A stretch of 64,000 nucleotides of DNA from Saprospiraceae bacterium (GCA_016710265.1 JADJJL010000006.1:578185-642184), one strand, 5' to 3'; shown: positions 24,493 to 33,847, counted from the stretch's first letter. Notes: a model not told the origin generated them from the sequence alone. Program-made: numbers and translations.

Positions 24493-27096
24493 ATGAAAAA
24501 ATTAAGAGTTTGTCTTTCAATGGGAGGAGGTGTCTCTTTAGGAGCATTTTCCGGCGCTGCTTTAACTGAAGCATTGAAATTGCTTGTATTGTACGGTCGT
24601 GATAGAATGGGAAATCCATATGATAAAATTGAATTAGATGGAATGAGTGGAGCCAGTGCAGGGTCTGTATCATTGGCAATTATGATGAGATGTTTGATTG
24701 ATTACAAATCTGTAATAAATAAAAGTTATTTTTTAGAGTTTTTGGAAGTTGAAGAAAATGTAGTAATAACAACTCTTGAGAAAAGGATTGAAAAATTGTA
24801 TACCTCAAATGCATTAGAAGACAAAAATAGAGAAATAATGCTAGCGTTAGAGGTTACTCAAATTATGCAAGAAATTATCTGGGTTAGGAGTATTGATACC
24901 GATCAATTATTTAAAGAATCAGAATTTGATCCAATGCAGCCATTTGGTTTGCTAAATCGAGCTGCAATTTTAAATTTGGTAAGGAAGTTTATTTTGGAAG
25001 ATGTCGATAAAATTGATATTAACAATAGGCAGCTTCTCGGAGATCGCACTTTAATGGCTTTTTCAATGGCCAATATGTCGCCAATGGCTTACGGAGAAAA
25101 AGGTTCAAATTTGGATGAAAAAATACCCGAATTAGTAAAAACATTTCAAACTGCTACTAATATCAGTAATCACAATGAATTAAGAGTCTTCAATTTTTTG
25201 TTTTCCGATTTTAGGGAGAGCAGGACTGATACTAGATATTTAACTATTGTTTCTCAAAAAGATGCAATCACCATTAATAATGCTTTATCACTATATTTGA
25301 ACGAAACATGGGCCATTATCGCAGCTTCTGCTATAGCAAGTGGAGCATTCCCAATTGGTTTTGCACCTGTAGTGTTGGAAAGGTACAAACATGAGTACTC
25401 TAAGAAGGAATGGAATCCTAAGAATTTGACAATTGATAGATTGAATTATGCATACATAGATGGAGGTACATTTAACAATGAACCTATTAAGGAAGCATTT
25501 AAAATGGGACATTACAATGATTTTGAAACGGATGAGAGTAATGATCGCTTAGTATTGTTTGTAGATCCAGCTGTTCCAGATGCGGTAAGTGTCCAACAAT
25601 TGAAATCTTTGGATCCTTTATCAGATATTAAACATAATGAACGAAAAGATGCACTTTGTAACCATTTCAAATAGGAAAGTGGTAAAGCAATCGCAAGTAT
25701 TTCAGATCTTGTCAGTATGGTACATGGACAAAGTAAAATTAATGAAGAAGCTAAAGTAGCTAAATTTTATACAGATGTACTTTTTAAAAATGAATTAATA
25801 AAATACTTAGAGCAAATAGCTGATATAGATATTAAATTATTATTTAAATCCGAGTTATTATCTTCCACATTTGTGTTATTGGGAGAAATATTAACCGATA
25901 GACATATTTCAATCGGAACTAGAAATGTTCCAGAGTATATTTGGTCTGAATATAAACGACAATGCAATAAACCTGAGGAATCAACTTGCATGGGTAAAGA
26001 GAATTTTATAAAACTGTATAAAACAATTCAAGATGGCATACTTACAAAACTTGAAGACAGAATAATTGATGAGTTATTAGTTGATTGTTCAAAAGAAGAT
26101 AAAGTAAAATTAGCCACCAGTTTTCTGAGTACAATTGTTAAGGCTGCAATAAATTATACAGGAAAAAGTGAGCATGCAGAAAGAGCAGGAATCTTTCCAG
26201 TCATTCAGGAGGGAGAAACTTTTAGAATTGAAAATCTTCCTGGTTCTGACTTTGCTGCTTTTGGTGGTTTTGCAAGCTATCATGCGAGGAAAGCCTGCTT
26301 TGAGAAGGCAAAAGTAGATGCAGTATTATGTTTATCCCAAGATCATTTCAGGAAGTATCATTACAAGAACATGCTTAAATATATTGATGAATTCTATATG
26401 TCTTATGTTGATAGCTCTCAAGTTGCTTCATTGTTAAAGAACCATAAGATGTCTTATGTAAAAGCTAAAAATGAATTCTCACAAAATTATGAGGATAATA
26501 TTTTATCCAAACTTCGAAAACCATTTATTGATAGAATTCATAAATTGTTTAATGATGCAATAAGCATTTGGCTAAAAATCATAGCTGCAGGTGCACTTAT
26601 TTTCAAAAGTAAAGAAATATTTATTAATCGCTTACCTGAAATAAAATTCTCTGATGCCATTTCCAAATCATCAAATATTGCAGTTAAATTTCGCTATAAA
26701 GATTTATCCAATAAGATAACATTGAAAGTTAATGATGTGTTAGTTGTTACTGCCTACCATGACAAGTACAATTACTTTAAGTTATATTTAGCACAAAGCG
26801 AACCTATATTGGATATGAATGATTCTGATATTTTGGATAAATGTTATTTGTCGACTTTGGCTAAAAGACCAAATGATTATATTCCAGAGGGTGTAGTTAA
26901 TAGTATTCAGATTGGAAATTCAAATGTGTTATTACTTGATAATTTGAATTTTCTACAAAATGATATAGAAAAGTTAGTATTTGGTATTAACCCTGTTGTT
27001 GAAGTTGAAATTGATTCTTCTAATAATATTTCTTTATCAAAAATTGCAGATCTCTCTATTTCTTTACATAAAGAAATATTAGACTATAAAATGTAA
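24493..27096 (+). pseudogene. Patatin-like phospholipase gene interrupted by one in-frame amber codon
   Basis: One frame runs 868 codons with a single TAG at codon 394 (25672-25674). The first part (393 residues) holds the complete patatin catalytic core: oxyanion loop MGGGVSLGAFSG, nucleophile Ser55 in GASAG, and Asp323 in the DGG motif (YIDGGTFNNEP). The second part (from 25675; an ATG at 25717 could reinitiate) continues with FAAFGGFASYHARKACF, a conserved C-terminal region of large patatin proteins in this phylum, and ends in strands. Patatins hydrolyse acyl chains of membrane lipids and also serve as effectors in some anti-phage systems. With no other defect in 2.6 kb the stop is either recent, an error, or read through. 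The catalytic core would be made anyway. Confidence 0.75.
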
Positions 27097-27400
27097 TAAT
27101 CTAAGCTTCAAAATTATTATAACAAAAGGAAACCTAGAAAGTATAAATATGTCCGACATATCACTCTGGCAAAATTTCTACCCTAACCGAAATAGCAGTC
27201 TCGGTAAGGTTCAGTTGACTGTGAGGTCAGAGGACTTTAAGTGAATTTCATGACAATCTACTGCATAATTTATGCTTTTTTGTTTCAACATGTTTGCTTT
27301 ACTTTGTGTTTTGAAAGAATTGTTACTATACACGATTGGTCAATAGAGTGAAAAGTGGAGTATTTAATGTTATTAATCTAAATTTTACAATATTATTTTA
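27097..27400. other. Intergenic region with no supported gene
   Basis: 304 bp. A 31-codon frame (ATG at 27149) in a slightly GC-richer block from about 27149 to 27245 may be a leftover of another gene or element, but cannot be supported. The rest is AT-rich. No hairpin long enough for a terminator was found. Confidence 0.35.
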
Positions 27401-27820
27401 ATGATGAAATTGTTAGAATATCTGTTTAGTACTTTTGTATTCCTTTGGTTCCTAGGATGTTCACCAGAAGATGATGCTCAATGTGTTCATAAAAATGTTT
27501 CTTCGTATGGAAATGAATGTAGTTTAATTAATACCAACCCAAATTCTAAATATTTCAATCAATATATTGGTTCTGTTAAAGAGATTTCATTTTGGAAAAT
27601 CCCAATCGATAAAGTCAAATGTGATTCTATTTTATCTTATTCTGGAATTGTAATTTACAACAATACTGCAGATACGATCAAATGTAGGGTTTTATCTAAA
27701 ATTTTAATAGATAACAAGCACTTAGTTTTGTTTACATCAATAAACCCATTGGATTCATTTACAGTTTTTGATTGCATTCCAAATTGTGCTGATCTTAGTA
27801 AGATTGAATTTTTAAATTGA
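27401..27820 (+). CDS. Small lipoprotein of unknown function
   Basis: 139 residues. The start MMKLLEYLFSTFVFLWFLGC gives a type II signal peptide with lipobox FLGC, so the mature protein begins at Cys20 and is membrane-anchored. The mature domain has an additional CVHKN/ NECSLI pair and CDSIL, DCIPNC cysteines, suggesting disulfides, and short beta strands. No family recognised. A similar-size lipoprotein follows 63 bp downstream, also with a double-Cys start; the two may be a co-transcribed pair. AT content is like the surroundings. Confidence 0.65.
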   Translation: MMKLLEYLFSTFVFLWFLGCSPEDDAQCVHKNVSSYGNECSLINTNPNSKYFNQYIGSVKEISFWKIPIDKVKCDSILSYSGIVIYNNTADTIKCRVLSKILIDNKHLVLFTSINPLDSFTVFDCIPNCADLSKIEFLN

Positions 27821-27883
27821 TTGTTGTGTTATAAGTTTTAGACTTAATTAAATCCTTGTTCAAATGCTAAATATTTAATAATT

Positions 27884-28360
27884 ATGATAAAGCAATGTTC
27901 ATTCTTCTTCATCTTAATCACATTCTTACAAATGGGATGCAGAAAGGAATGTTTGGATTTAGCAGGTTCAAACTACCTTGTTTTTGGACATTTTTATTCT
28001 GAATGTGAAGGTGAGTATTGTGTTGAGATATTTAAACTAGAGAACGGCAAGCTATTTGAAGACACTACAGATGTATACCCCAGCCGAACTACCAGTTACA
28101 TTGGTGAATATGTACAGTTGTCTGAGCAAAAATATTTTGATACTAAAGATCTGTTTAATGATTTTCCCCAAGAATTATTGGATGAAAAGAGCATTGTCAT
28201 CGGGAAACCTGACATAAGTGATTTGGGTGGAATCTATATCGAATACAATTGTAACGGAAAATCACAATTTTGGTTGATAGACCAAGTGGATCAGAATGTG
28301 CCAACAAAGTATCATGTATTTATAGACAAAATCAATGAGAAGATATGGCATTTGCAATAG
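27884..28360 (+). CDS. Small lipoprotein of unknown function
   Basis: 158 residues with a lipoprotein signal peptide: MIKQCSFFFILITFLQMGCR, lipobox LQMGC (Cys19). The mature part reads ECLDLAGSNYLVFGHFYSEC, ECEGEYCVEIFKLENGKLFE, a strand-rich fold with paired cysteines, somewhat like small secreted inhibitors or immunity-type lipoproteins, but that is only a resemblance. It follows another lipoprotein gene and precedes the toxin-antitoxin remnants, with its own likely transcript end before the TAnnTTTG box at 28423. No defect seen. Confidence 0.65.
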   Translation: MIKQCSFFFILITFLQMGCRKECLDLAGSNYLVFGHFYSECEGEYCVEIFKLENGKLFEDTTDVYPSRTTSYIGEYVQLSEQKYFDTKDLFNDFPQELLDEKSIVIGKPDISDLGGIYIEYNCNGKSQFWLIDQVDQNVPTKYHVFIDKINEKIWHLQ

Positions 28361-28422
28361 GGCTTTGACTAATATTTAAGCATGGTTTATTTCAAAGTAG
28401 TCAATATTTTAATTTCTAGAGG

Positions 28423-28430
28423 TATCTTTG
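28423..28430 (+). promoter_or_regulatory. Probable -7 promoter box of the antitoxin cluster
   Basis: TATCTTTG is a perfect TAnnTTTG box of the Bacteroidota primary sigma factor, ending 18 bp before the ATG at 28449. No clear TTTG -33 box is found at the usual 19-bp distance, so the assignment is from the -7 box and position only. Confidence 0.5.
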
Positions 28431-28448
28431 CATTAAATACGGTATCAT

Positions 28449-28664
28449 ATGACTGTTAAAGAGAAAATTTTAAGAGAAATTCATGTCATGGACAATGAAG
28501 AGTTGTTAAATGATGTTTACACATTGATCCTTGATTTAAAGGGGTTGAACGAAATCCTTGTTTTAAATGATGAGCAAGAAGTTCTTGTCCGGAAAGCTCA
28601 GGAAGAATATAGAGTAGGGGAGACACATAAACATGAGGATTTATTTAAAAATCTACTAGGATAA
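28449..28664 (+). CDS. Antitoxin-like small acidic protein
   Basis: 71 residues, helical and acidic: REIHVMDNEELLNDVYTLIL, then LNDEQEVLVRKAQEEYRVGE and HKHEDLFKNLLG. This pattern (an oligomerising helix followed by a flexible toxin-wrapping tail) is that of the antitoxin usually found before RelE/ParE toxins in Bacteroidota, but no RelE toxin follows. The next gene, 10 bp on, is an AbrB-like antitoxin. It is probably a solitary antitoxin left from a lost pair, or the partner of a non-canonical system. A perfect -7 box lies upstream. Confidence 0.55.
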   Translation: MTVKEKILREIHVMDNEELLNDVYTLILDLKGLNEILVLNDEQEVLVRKAQEEYRVGETHKHEDLFKNLLG

Positions 28665-28674
28665 ATAAAATCGT

Positions 28675-28941
28675 TTGATATCTATTAAAGTTAAACTTGT
28701 GAATATCGGCAATTTAAAAAGAATTTGTTTAAGTAAATCGAGTTTAAAAAAGTATAGCATTACAGACAAAGTAGAACTCGTGTTAGAGCACGATTATATT
28801 GCCATAAAATATACCACTGAACCTAGAAAAAATTGTGAGGAAGCATTTTTAGAAATGCGAAAGGATGGCGATGACAATATGTTAATTGGCAGTATTTTGG
28901 AAGCAGAGAATATGGATAAGAAATGGGTTCACTTAATGTAA
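28675..28941 (+). CDS. AbrB/MazE-like antitoxin
   Basis: 88 residues from TTG 28675 (a GTG at 28699 is an alternative). Residues 8-50 form a swapped-hairpin SpoVT/AbrB DNA-binding fold: KLVNIGNLKRICLSKSSLKK, then YSITDKVELVLEHDYIAIKY. The tail EPRKNCEEAFLEMRKDGDD matches the toxin-binding end of MazE-type antitoxins in this phylum. Such proteins neutralise MazF/PemK RNases and repress their own operon. No mazF follows: the next frames are broken UPF0175 and PIN remnants. The gene is intact and lies 10 bp after the preceding antitoxin-like gene. Confidence 0.65.
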   Translation: MISIKVKLVNIGNLKRICLSKSSLKKYSITDKVELVLEHDYIAIKYTTEPRKNCEEAFLEMRKDGDDNMLIGSILEAENMDKKWVHLM

Positions 28942-29003
28942 ATATACTTTTATTTTAAATCTAAATTTACCCCTAATAACCAAAATATTTGTATCTTAGC
29001 AAT

Positions 29004-29245
29004 ATGAAAAGGATCATTATCGACTTTCCAGATAATTTTAATATTTCTGATTTAGAAGCTGTTACAGCGATGGCAGCCCAATTGTATGAAATGGGAAAGC
29101 TTTCAATTGACAAGCTGCCGAGCTTGCTGGCTACGAAAAGAGAGAATTTATAGAAATTTTAGGGGCGTTCGGAGTATCCATTTTCAATTATACTTTAGAC
29201 GAGATTGACAACGATTTTAGAAATGCAGACATTAGTCATTTCTGA
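29004..29245 (+). pseudogene. UPF0175-family antitoxin, frameshifted
   Basis: The first frame reads MKRIIIDFPDNFNISDLEA, then AAQLYEMGKLSIDK and runs to a stop at 29151. One frame over, the family pattern continues as QAAELAGYEKREFIEILGAF, then GVSIFNYTLDEIDNDFRNA, to the TGA at 29243-29245. The total length of 242 nt fits loss of one base near 29118-29122. UPF0175 proteins are small HTH antitoxins, usually paired with the DUF3368 PIN toxin whose remains follow with overlapping start. The frameshift would disable the antitoxin. Confidence 0.75.
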
Positions 29246-29333
29246 TACAACTTGTCTGGTTGTACTTGAGAAAATAGGGCAACTTGAAATTATTAAGGAA
29301 CTATATGAAGAAATTGCAGTTACGACTTTTTAA
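29223..29333 (+). pseudogene. DUF3368 PIN-domain toxin, N-terminal remnant
   Basis: The ATG at 29223 lies inside the last codons of the UPF0175 frame, the normal arrangement of this pair. It encodes 36 residues, MQTLVISDTTCLVVLEKIGQ and on to ELYEEIAVTTF, matching the start of DUF3368 PIN ribonucleases including the first catalytic Asp (SDTT). It then ends in TAA; intact members have about 150-160 residues, so three quarters, including the other acidic residues, are gone. The toxin is dead, which explains how the broken antitoxin can persist. Confidence 0.7.
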
Positions 29334-29341
29334 TATTGAAA

Positions 29342-29371
29342 ATTGCTGAATTACAAATTTTTGTAAATTTG
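29342..29371 (+). promoter_or_regulatory. Promoter of the standalone 1-Cys peroxiredoxin gene
   Basis: TAAATTTG (29364-29371) fits the TAnnTTTG -7 box, and ATTG (29342-29345) gives a partial -33 box 18 bp upstream. The ATG follows at 29407. Sequence-only assignment. The box overlaps an imperfect palindrome ACAAATTTTTGTAAATTTG that could be a regulator site. Confidence 0.55.
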
Positions 29372-29406
29372 TAGTTCAATTAAATAAGATCTAAAATTAA
29401 TAAATC

Positions 29407-30069
29407 ATGTCCTTAAGATTAAACGAAACAGTGCCGGATTTCAGCGCAGAAACAACCCATGGAAGCATACATTTTCACGAATGGCTTGGAGACAGTTGGG
29501 GAATCATATTCTCGCATCCCAAAGATTTTACGCCTGTTTGTACGACAGAACTTGGTTCGATGGCAAAACTTGAACCTGAATTTGCAAAAAGGAATTGTAA
29601 GATTATTGGATTAAGTGTGGATCCTGTGGAAAGTCATTTAAGATGGGAAAAGGATATAGAGGAGACCCAAGGCTGTGCGGTTAATTATCCCATGATAGGG
29701 GATCCCACTCTCAGCATCGCAAAATTATTTGACATGCTGCCTGCGGAAGAAGTAGGTACATCAGATGGTAGAACTGCAGCGACAAACCAAACTGTACGTT
29801 CTATTTTTGTAATCGGCCCTGATAAGAAAATTAAATTGATGTTGACTTACCCAATGACCACCGGCCGAAATTTTCATGAGATCCTGCGGGTTCTTGATTC
29901 AATGCAATTGACCAGTACTTATAAGGTGGCCACTCCAGCCAACTGGCAGGATGGTGATGATGTGATTATTGTTTCATCCGTCTCAGATGAGGAAGCCAAG
30001 GAAAAATATCCGGAAGGCTGGAAAACCATCAAACCTTATCTGCGCTTTGTGTCACAACCGGGGAAGTAA
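29407..30069 (+). CDS. 1-Cys peroxiredoxin (Prx6 subfamily), standalone copy
   Basis: 220 residues. Peroxidatic Cys45 in HPKDFTPVCTTELG, with Thr and Arg partners (QTVRSIFVIGP) of the Prx active site and the C-terminal Prx6 arm (YPMTTGRNFHEILRVLDS ... TPANWQDGDDVII). It reduces peroxides in the cytoplasm. Compared with the operon copy at 13720 it lacks the N-terminal extension, has a longer YPEGWKTIKPYLRF tail, and differs at many positions, so the two are old paralogues or one was acquired with the operon. It has its own promoter (29342-29371) and no co-transcribed partner. Intact. Confidence 0.9.
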   Translation: MSLRLNETVPDFSAETTHGSIHFHEWLGDSWGIIFSHPKDFTPVCTTELGSMAKLEPEFAKRNCKIIGLSVDPVESHLRWEKDIEETQGCAVNYPMIGDPTLSIAKLFDMLPAEEVGTSDGRTAATNQTVRSIFVIGPDKKIKLMLTYPMTTGRNFHEILRVLDSMQLTSTYKVATPANWQDGDDVIIVSSVSDEEAKEKYPEGWKTIKPYLRFVSQPGK

Positions 30070-31030
30070 TACAATTTGAAAATTTGAAAATGTGAATATG
30101 CAGAAATAGGAATTAAGTGGAGATGACACCACAGACGTAAGATTAATCTGCCGAGCTGGTTATCAGCTCGGTTCCGTCGCTAACTTGCCTAGTTCGGCAA
30201 GTTTACTTCGTAACGCTTCTTCATCTCCGATATTTAAAAGAGTCTTTCTAAACTAATGGCCAAGAATTCAATTTGAAAATGTGAAAATTTGAAAATGCGA
30301 AAATGAAGAATGAATGATTGACAATTTATCTACGATATGTAAAAGAGCCTTTGTAAACCAGCGGCCAAGAATTCAATTTTAAAATGTAAAAATGAAGTTG
30401 ACTTCTTAATCCCTTATTTATAATAAACAAATTATTAAGTTAAACGAAAATCTGGAATTAGGTTCCGGCTTAGGGCTTTCCAGCTCGGGACCCATCCACT
30501 GAATGCCGCGCCTGTGCTAAAAACTGTCTGAGCACCGAAGGTGTGAGTTTTTTTAGCACAGCGGCAGAAGTGGTGATGGGTGAGCGAACGCCCAGCCGGT
30601 GGCTTTTCTTTGCTTCTCGTTTACACGCTCCTTCACTTAGAGTGCTGTCGCACTCTACCAAGCTTTTAGCTTGGATCGTTCAGTCGTCTTTTGGCCACGC
30701 AAAAGAAAGTAAGAATTAAATAGCTGAGAGTCTATTCATGACTTGCTTACAGTCGGGCTGCATGTCCCACGCCAACTGCGTTGGGTGCACGGCCAGCTTG
30801 CTTGGCGGGGTTATCAGCCCGATTCAGCCATTAATTGATTTATTATTCGCCGAGCTGGTTATCAGCTCGGTTCAGTTGCTAACTTGCCTAGTTTGGCAAG
30901 TTTACTTCGTTACGCTCCTTCATGCATCATGTCTTCACTATTTTGGCGAAAAAAAGTAGGATAAAAGAAGGAGAAATATTTCTGGAATAGGAAACATTAA
31001 TAATTGGAAGCATTTAATACTATCTTTATT
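30070..31030. repeat. Composite hairpin-repeat region
   Basis: Nearly 1 kb without a gene. Two partial copies of the foldback start motif (AGAGTCTTTCTAAAC near 30239; AGAGCCTTTGTAAACC near 30347) each follow AATTTGAAAATG-type tails. Mini hairpins recur: CCGAGCT-GGTTATC-AGCTCGG with ACTTGCC-TAGTTC-GGCAAGT near 30153-30208, and again near 30851-30901. An inverted copy of the 7.45-kb block lies at about 30515-30560, and GAGTGC-TGTC-GCACTC near 30639. The end motif TTGGCGAAAAAAAGTAGG lies near 30941. Short frames here are repeat by-products. Confidence 0.65.
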
Positions 31031-31050
31031 TTTTTTACAATATAAATTTA

Positions 31051-31622
31051 ATGGAAGTAGAAGTCTTTTATCCAAAAACCCTTGCTGCATGGAGAAACTG
31101 GTTGAAAAAAAATCATCTCACCAAACAATCTGTTTGGCTTGTCTTCTATCGCAAAGCATCTGATAAAAAATCAATCAGCTGGAGTGAGGCTGTTGATGTT
31201 GCACTTTGTTATGGTTGGATCGATAGTAAGAGGATTAAGATAGATGAAGAAATTTCGCATCAATTTTTCAGCAAGCGTAAAGCCAACAGTAACTGGTCAA
31301 AAATCAACAAAGAGAAAGTTCAAAAACTTACAGAACTTGGACTTATGGCAGAAGCCGGTTTTATTTGCGTTGAACTAGCTAAAAAAATGGTTCGTGGACC
31401 CGCTTAGATGAAGTAGAAGAGCTTCGTATTCCGTTAGACCTTGAGAATGAATTTAGAACCCATCCGCCTGCAAGGGAATTCTTTATAAATTTGAGCAAAT
31501 CAGATAAAAAAATTATACTGTCATGGCTTGTGCTTGCTAAACGTGCAGAGACCAGACAAAAAAGGATCTCTGAGGTCATAGAGTTTGCAAACAGGCAACA
31601 AAAGCCTAGGCATATGCAATAA
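31051..31622 (+). pseudogene. YdeI/OmpD-associated-family protein, frameshifted in an A-run
   Basis: The first frame (118 residues) reads WLKKNHLTKQSVWLVFYRKA, then CYGWIDSKRIKIDEEISHQF and SKRKANSNWSKINKEKV, the core of the small YdeI-like family (about 190 residues) of unknown function. It ends early, after AKKMVRGPA. In the next frame, the family C-terminus follows at once: NGSWTRLDEVEELRIPLDLE, then AREFFINLSKSDKKIILSWL and a Lys/Arg-rich end. One A is missing from the seven-A run at about 31380-31386. Homopolymer context makes a consensus error quite likely; otherwise a young pseudogene. Confidence 0.8.
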
Positions 31623-31808
31623 AAGAAAAAATAGTTCGATTGTAAGTAACACCATATCCAACCAATTGCATCAATTAATACACTAAATCCTATGCTTTAC
31701 TTTAAGTGAATCCCTTGATCTAAGTCATTTTATAAATTAACATAGGTCATTTCGCGAAAGAAGTATTATCTTCAAATTTGCATTGGTTAAACTCCAGATA
31801 TAAAAGAA

Positions 31809-32702
31809 ATGGAATTTATTGATTATTATAAAATTTTAGAAATACCCAAGACTGCGACTGAAAGCGCAATTAAGACAGCATACCGCAAGCTGGCTAGAAA
31901 ATATCATCCAGACTTAAACCCTAACAATAAAGTTTCAGAGAAAAAATTTAAAGAGATAAACGAGGCGAATGAGGTATTGAGTGATCCTGAAAAACGAAAG
32001 AAGTACGATGAGTATGGAAAAGATTGGAAATACGCAGATGAGATAAAAAAGGCTCAGCAACAGCAAACTCAGAGAAATACAAACACACAACAAGAATATG
32101 GAGACTTTTCGGGTGATTTTTCGGATTTCTTTGAATCAATGTATGGTAATAACAGAAACAGAAGTAGTCAAACAAAATTTAGAGGCCAGGATGTACATGT
32201 AGAATTGCATTTAAACTTACGAGAGGTCTATAAATCACAACAGCAAACTTTGACAATTAATGGAAAGAGCATTCGGTTAAACTTTCCGGCTGGTATTGAA
32301 AATGGTCAAATCATTAAAATAAACAACCATGGTTCTCCCGGTATAAATGGAGGCCCCAATGGAGACTTGTACATTACTTTTTCAATTAAAAATGATACCA
32401 AATTTAAAAGAGAAGGAAGCAATTTGTATACTACAGTTGATTTAGAGTTATATACTGCCTTGTTAGGGGGAGAAGTATTGATTGATACATTCGATGGACA
32501 GGTTAAGCTTAAAGTGGCCCCAGAAACACAATCTGGTACAAAGATTAAATTAAAAGGCAAAGGCTTTCCTTTATACAAGAAGGAAAATGAATTTGGTGAT
32601 TTGTTTGTCACTTACCAAGTAAAATTACCTACATCTCTATCCGATAAAGAAAAAGAGCTAATGTCTGAACTACAAAAAATCAGAAACAATGGAAACAAAT
32701 AA
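31809..32702 (+). CDS. cbpA: CbpA-type DnaJ co-chaperone
   Basis: 297 residues. An N-terminal J-domain (residues 5-70) has the HPD motif (His33-Pro34-Asp35) that stimulates DnaK ATPase. It is followed by a Gln-rich and Gly/Phe-like linker (QQQQTQRNTNTQQ, FSGDFSDFF) and two C-terminal substrate-binding domains (LRFNFPAG-like LNFPAGIENGQIIKI; LKVAPETQSGTKIKLKGKGF). The Cys-rich zinc finger of DnaJ is absent, which defines the CbpA type. It assists folding and protein repair with DnaK. It overlaps the next gene, its modulator, by 14 bp, as in other bacteria. Confidence 0.9.
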   Translation: MEFIDYYKILEIPKTATESAIKTAYRKLARKYHPDLNPNNKVSEKKFKEINEANEVLSDPEKRKKYDEYGKDWKYADEIKKAQQQQTQRNTNTQQEYGDFSGDFSDFFESMYGNNRNRSSQTKFRGQDVHVELHLNLREVYKSQQQTLTINGKSIRLNFPAGIENGQIIKINNHGSPGINGGPNGDLYITFSIKNDTKFKREGSNLYTTVDLELYTALLGGEVLIDTFDGQVKLKVAPETQSGTKIKLKGKGFPLYKKENEFGDLFVTYQVKLPTSLSDKEKELMSELQKIRNNGNK

Positions 32703-32985
32703 GCTGATACTTGTTGAACAATTTTGCTCAAATTGGAATGTAGAATTTTCTTTCATTAGTTCCTTGAGTGAATATGGATTGATTGAAATAATAGTTCTAG
32801 ATGATATAAAATATATTTCAAATGAACAATTAAAAGACCTTGAAAGAGCTATTCGTTTTCACTATGAGTTAAACATAAACTTTGAAGGAATAGATGTGAT
32901 TCACAATTTACTCAAACAGATCGATGAGTTGCAACAGGAGTTAATTGTTACAAAAAATAAATTGAATTTATTTGAATTGGAGTAA
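32689..32985 (+). CDS. cbpM: Chaperone modulator CbpM-like protein
   Basis: 98 residues starting inside the end of cbpA (14-bp overlap, different frame), so the two are translationally coupled. The N-terminal part has MerR-like features (VEQFCSNWNVEFSFISSLSE, then YGLIEIIVLDDIKYISNEQL) and the C-terminal half is a helical hairpin (INFEGIDVIHNLLKQIDELQ) as in CbpM. CbpM binds the CbpA J-domain and controls its activity and DNA binding. The assignment rests mainly on size, fold pattern and the cbpA overlap. A perfect terminator hairpin follows at 33025. Confidence 0.75.
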   Translation: METNKLILVEQFCSNWNVEFSFISSLSEYGLIEIIVLDDIKYISNEQLKDLERAIRFHYELNINFEGIDVIHNLLKQIDELQQELIVTKNKLNLFELE

Positions 32986-33024
32986 CAAGATTAGCGTTAC
33001 TTAAAATTGAAAGAAAATCTAAAA

Positions 33025-33047
33025 AAGGGGAAGAAATTCTTCCCCTT
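33025..33047 (+). terminator. Terminator after cbpA-cbpM
   Basis: AAGGGGAAGAA (33025-33035) and TTCTTCCCCTT (33037-33047) are perfect complements; the real stem is about 8-9 bp with the centre as loop. Upstream A-run and downstream T-rich CTGCTTTTGTTTTAC fit a (bidirectional) terminator 40 bp after the cbpM stop. The remaining 290 bp to the next gene are AT-rich with nothing recognisable. Confidence 0.7.
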
Positions 33048-33336
33048 CATCCTGCTTTTGTTTTACGTTGGTAAAACAATTAGGAAAAATTAATTTCCTA
33101 TACAGGATATTGAAGTAGCGAATCGAATTTATAATTATATATATAATGAATTTAATTACAATTTTATTGTTACTTTGGAATATTTATTTTAAGCAAAGTC
33201 AATTTGTTTAGAGTGATTTATCCCTATATCAATTGGATTAAAAATTGAAACTTTACTAGCTTTTTTATATCATTTTGAATTTGAATTCAATTTATTATGT
33301 TTCAATAGTTTATCATTATAAAAAGTTTATAAAATT

Positions 33337-33792
33337 ATGAACCGTCCATTTTTTCTTTATCCACTAATCCTTCTGCATGCTTTTCTCGGAATTGGAGCAT
33401 TTGCCGGAGGTGGAATGTTGCTTCTTAAGCCTGATGGATCCTTGCTTGGTATGAATCCAGAATGGCTCGAACATTCTCCTTTTAATAATTACCTAATCCC
33501 AGGAGTAATACTTTTTATATTTTGTGGATTCTTGCCTTTACTTACATTGATTGGTTTGCTTTTGAAACCAAATTGGAGATGGCCAAATGCACTCAATATT
33601 TATTCAGACAAACATTGGGCCTGGGCCTTTTCTTTGTACTCTGGAATTATTGTGATTTCATGGATTACCATTCAACTGATCATGACCCAATATTTTTGGT
33701 TGCAACCGGTTATGATATTTACTGGATTGCTGATTATTATTTTTAGTTTAACGCCTCCTGTTATGAAGTATTTTTATATTTCGAATATTTAA
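33337..33792 (+). CDS. Four-helix membrane protein of unknown function
   Basis: 151 residues with four transmembrane helices: LILLHAFLGIGAFAGGGMLLL (about 10-32), LIPGVILFIFCGFLPLLTLIG (about 52-74), a third near 90-112 and a fourth near 120-142. The loop LLKPDGSLLGMNPEWLEHSP holds charged residues. I do not recognise the family; it resembles small uncharacterised inner-membrane proteins of Bacteroidota. It stands alone between a terminator and a gene with its own -7 box, so it is probably monocistronic. Intact. Confidence 0.65.
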   Translation: MNRPFFLYPLILLHAFLGIGAFAGGGMLLLKPDGSLLGMNPEWLEHSPFNNYLIPGVILFIFCGFLPLLTLIGLLLKPNWRWPNALNIYSDKHWAWAFSLYSGIIVISWITIQLIMTQYFWLQPVMIFTGLLIIIFSLTPPVMKYFYISNI

Positions 33793-33847
33793 AATATAAT
33801 ATAAGATAGTACTTTGAAATAGTAGTTATTAATTTTTACAATTTTTT

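Noticed and set aside
24493..27096. Stop-codon recoding (TAG as sense)
   Set aside because: TAG ends other genes in the window normally (for example the TetR gene at 12066-12068 and the frame at 56359-56361), so no genome-wide recoding.
30470..30661. 63-codon - strand frame
   Set aside because: Falls in the composite repeat and shares DNA with the 7.4-kb repeat in a different arrangement.
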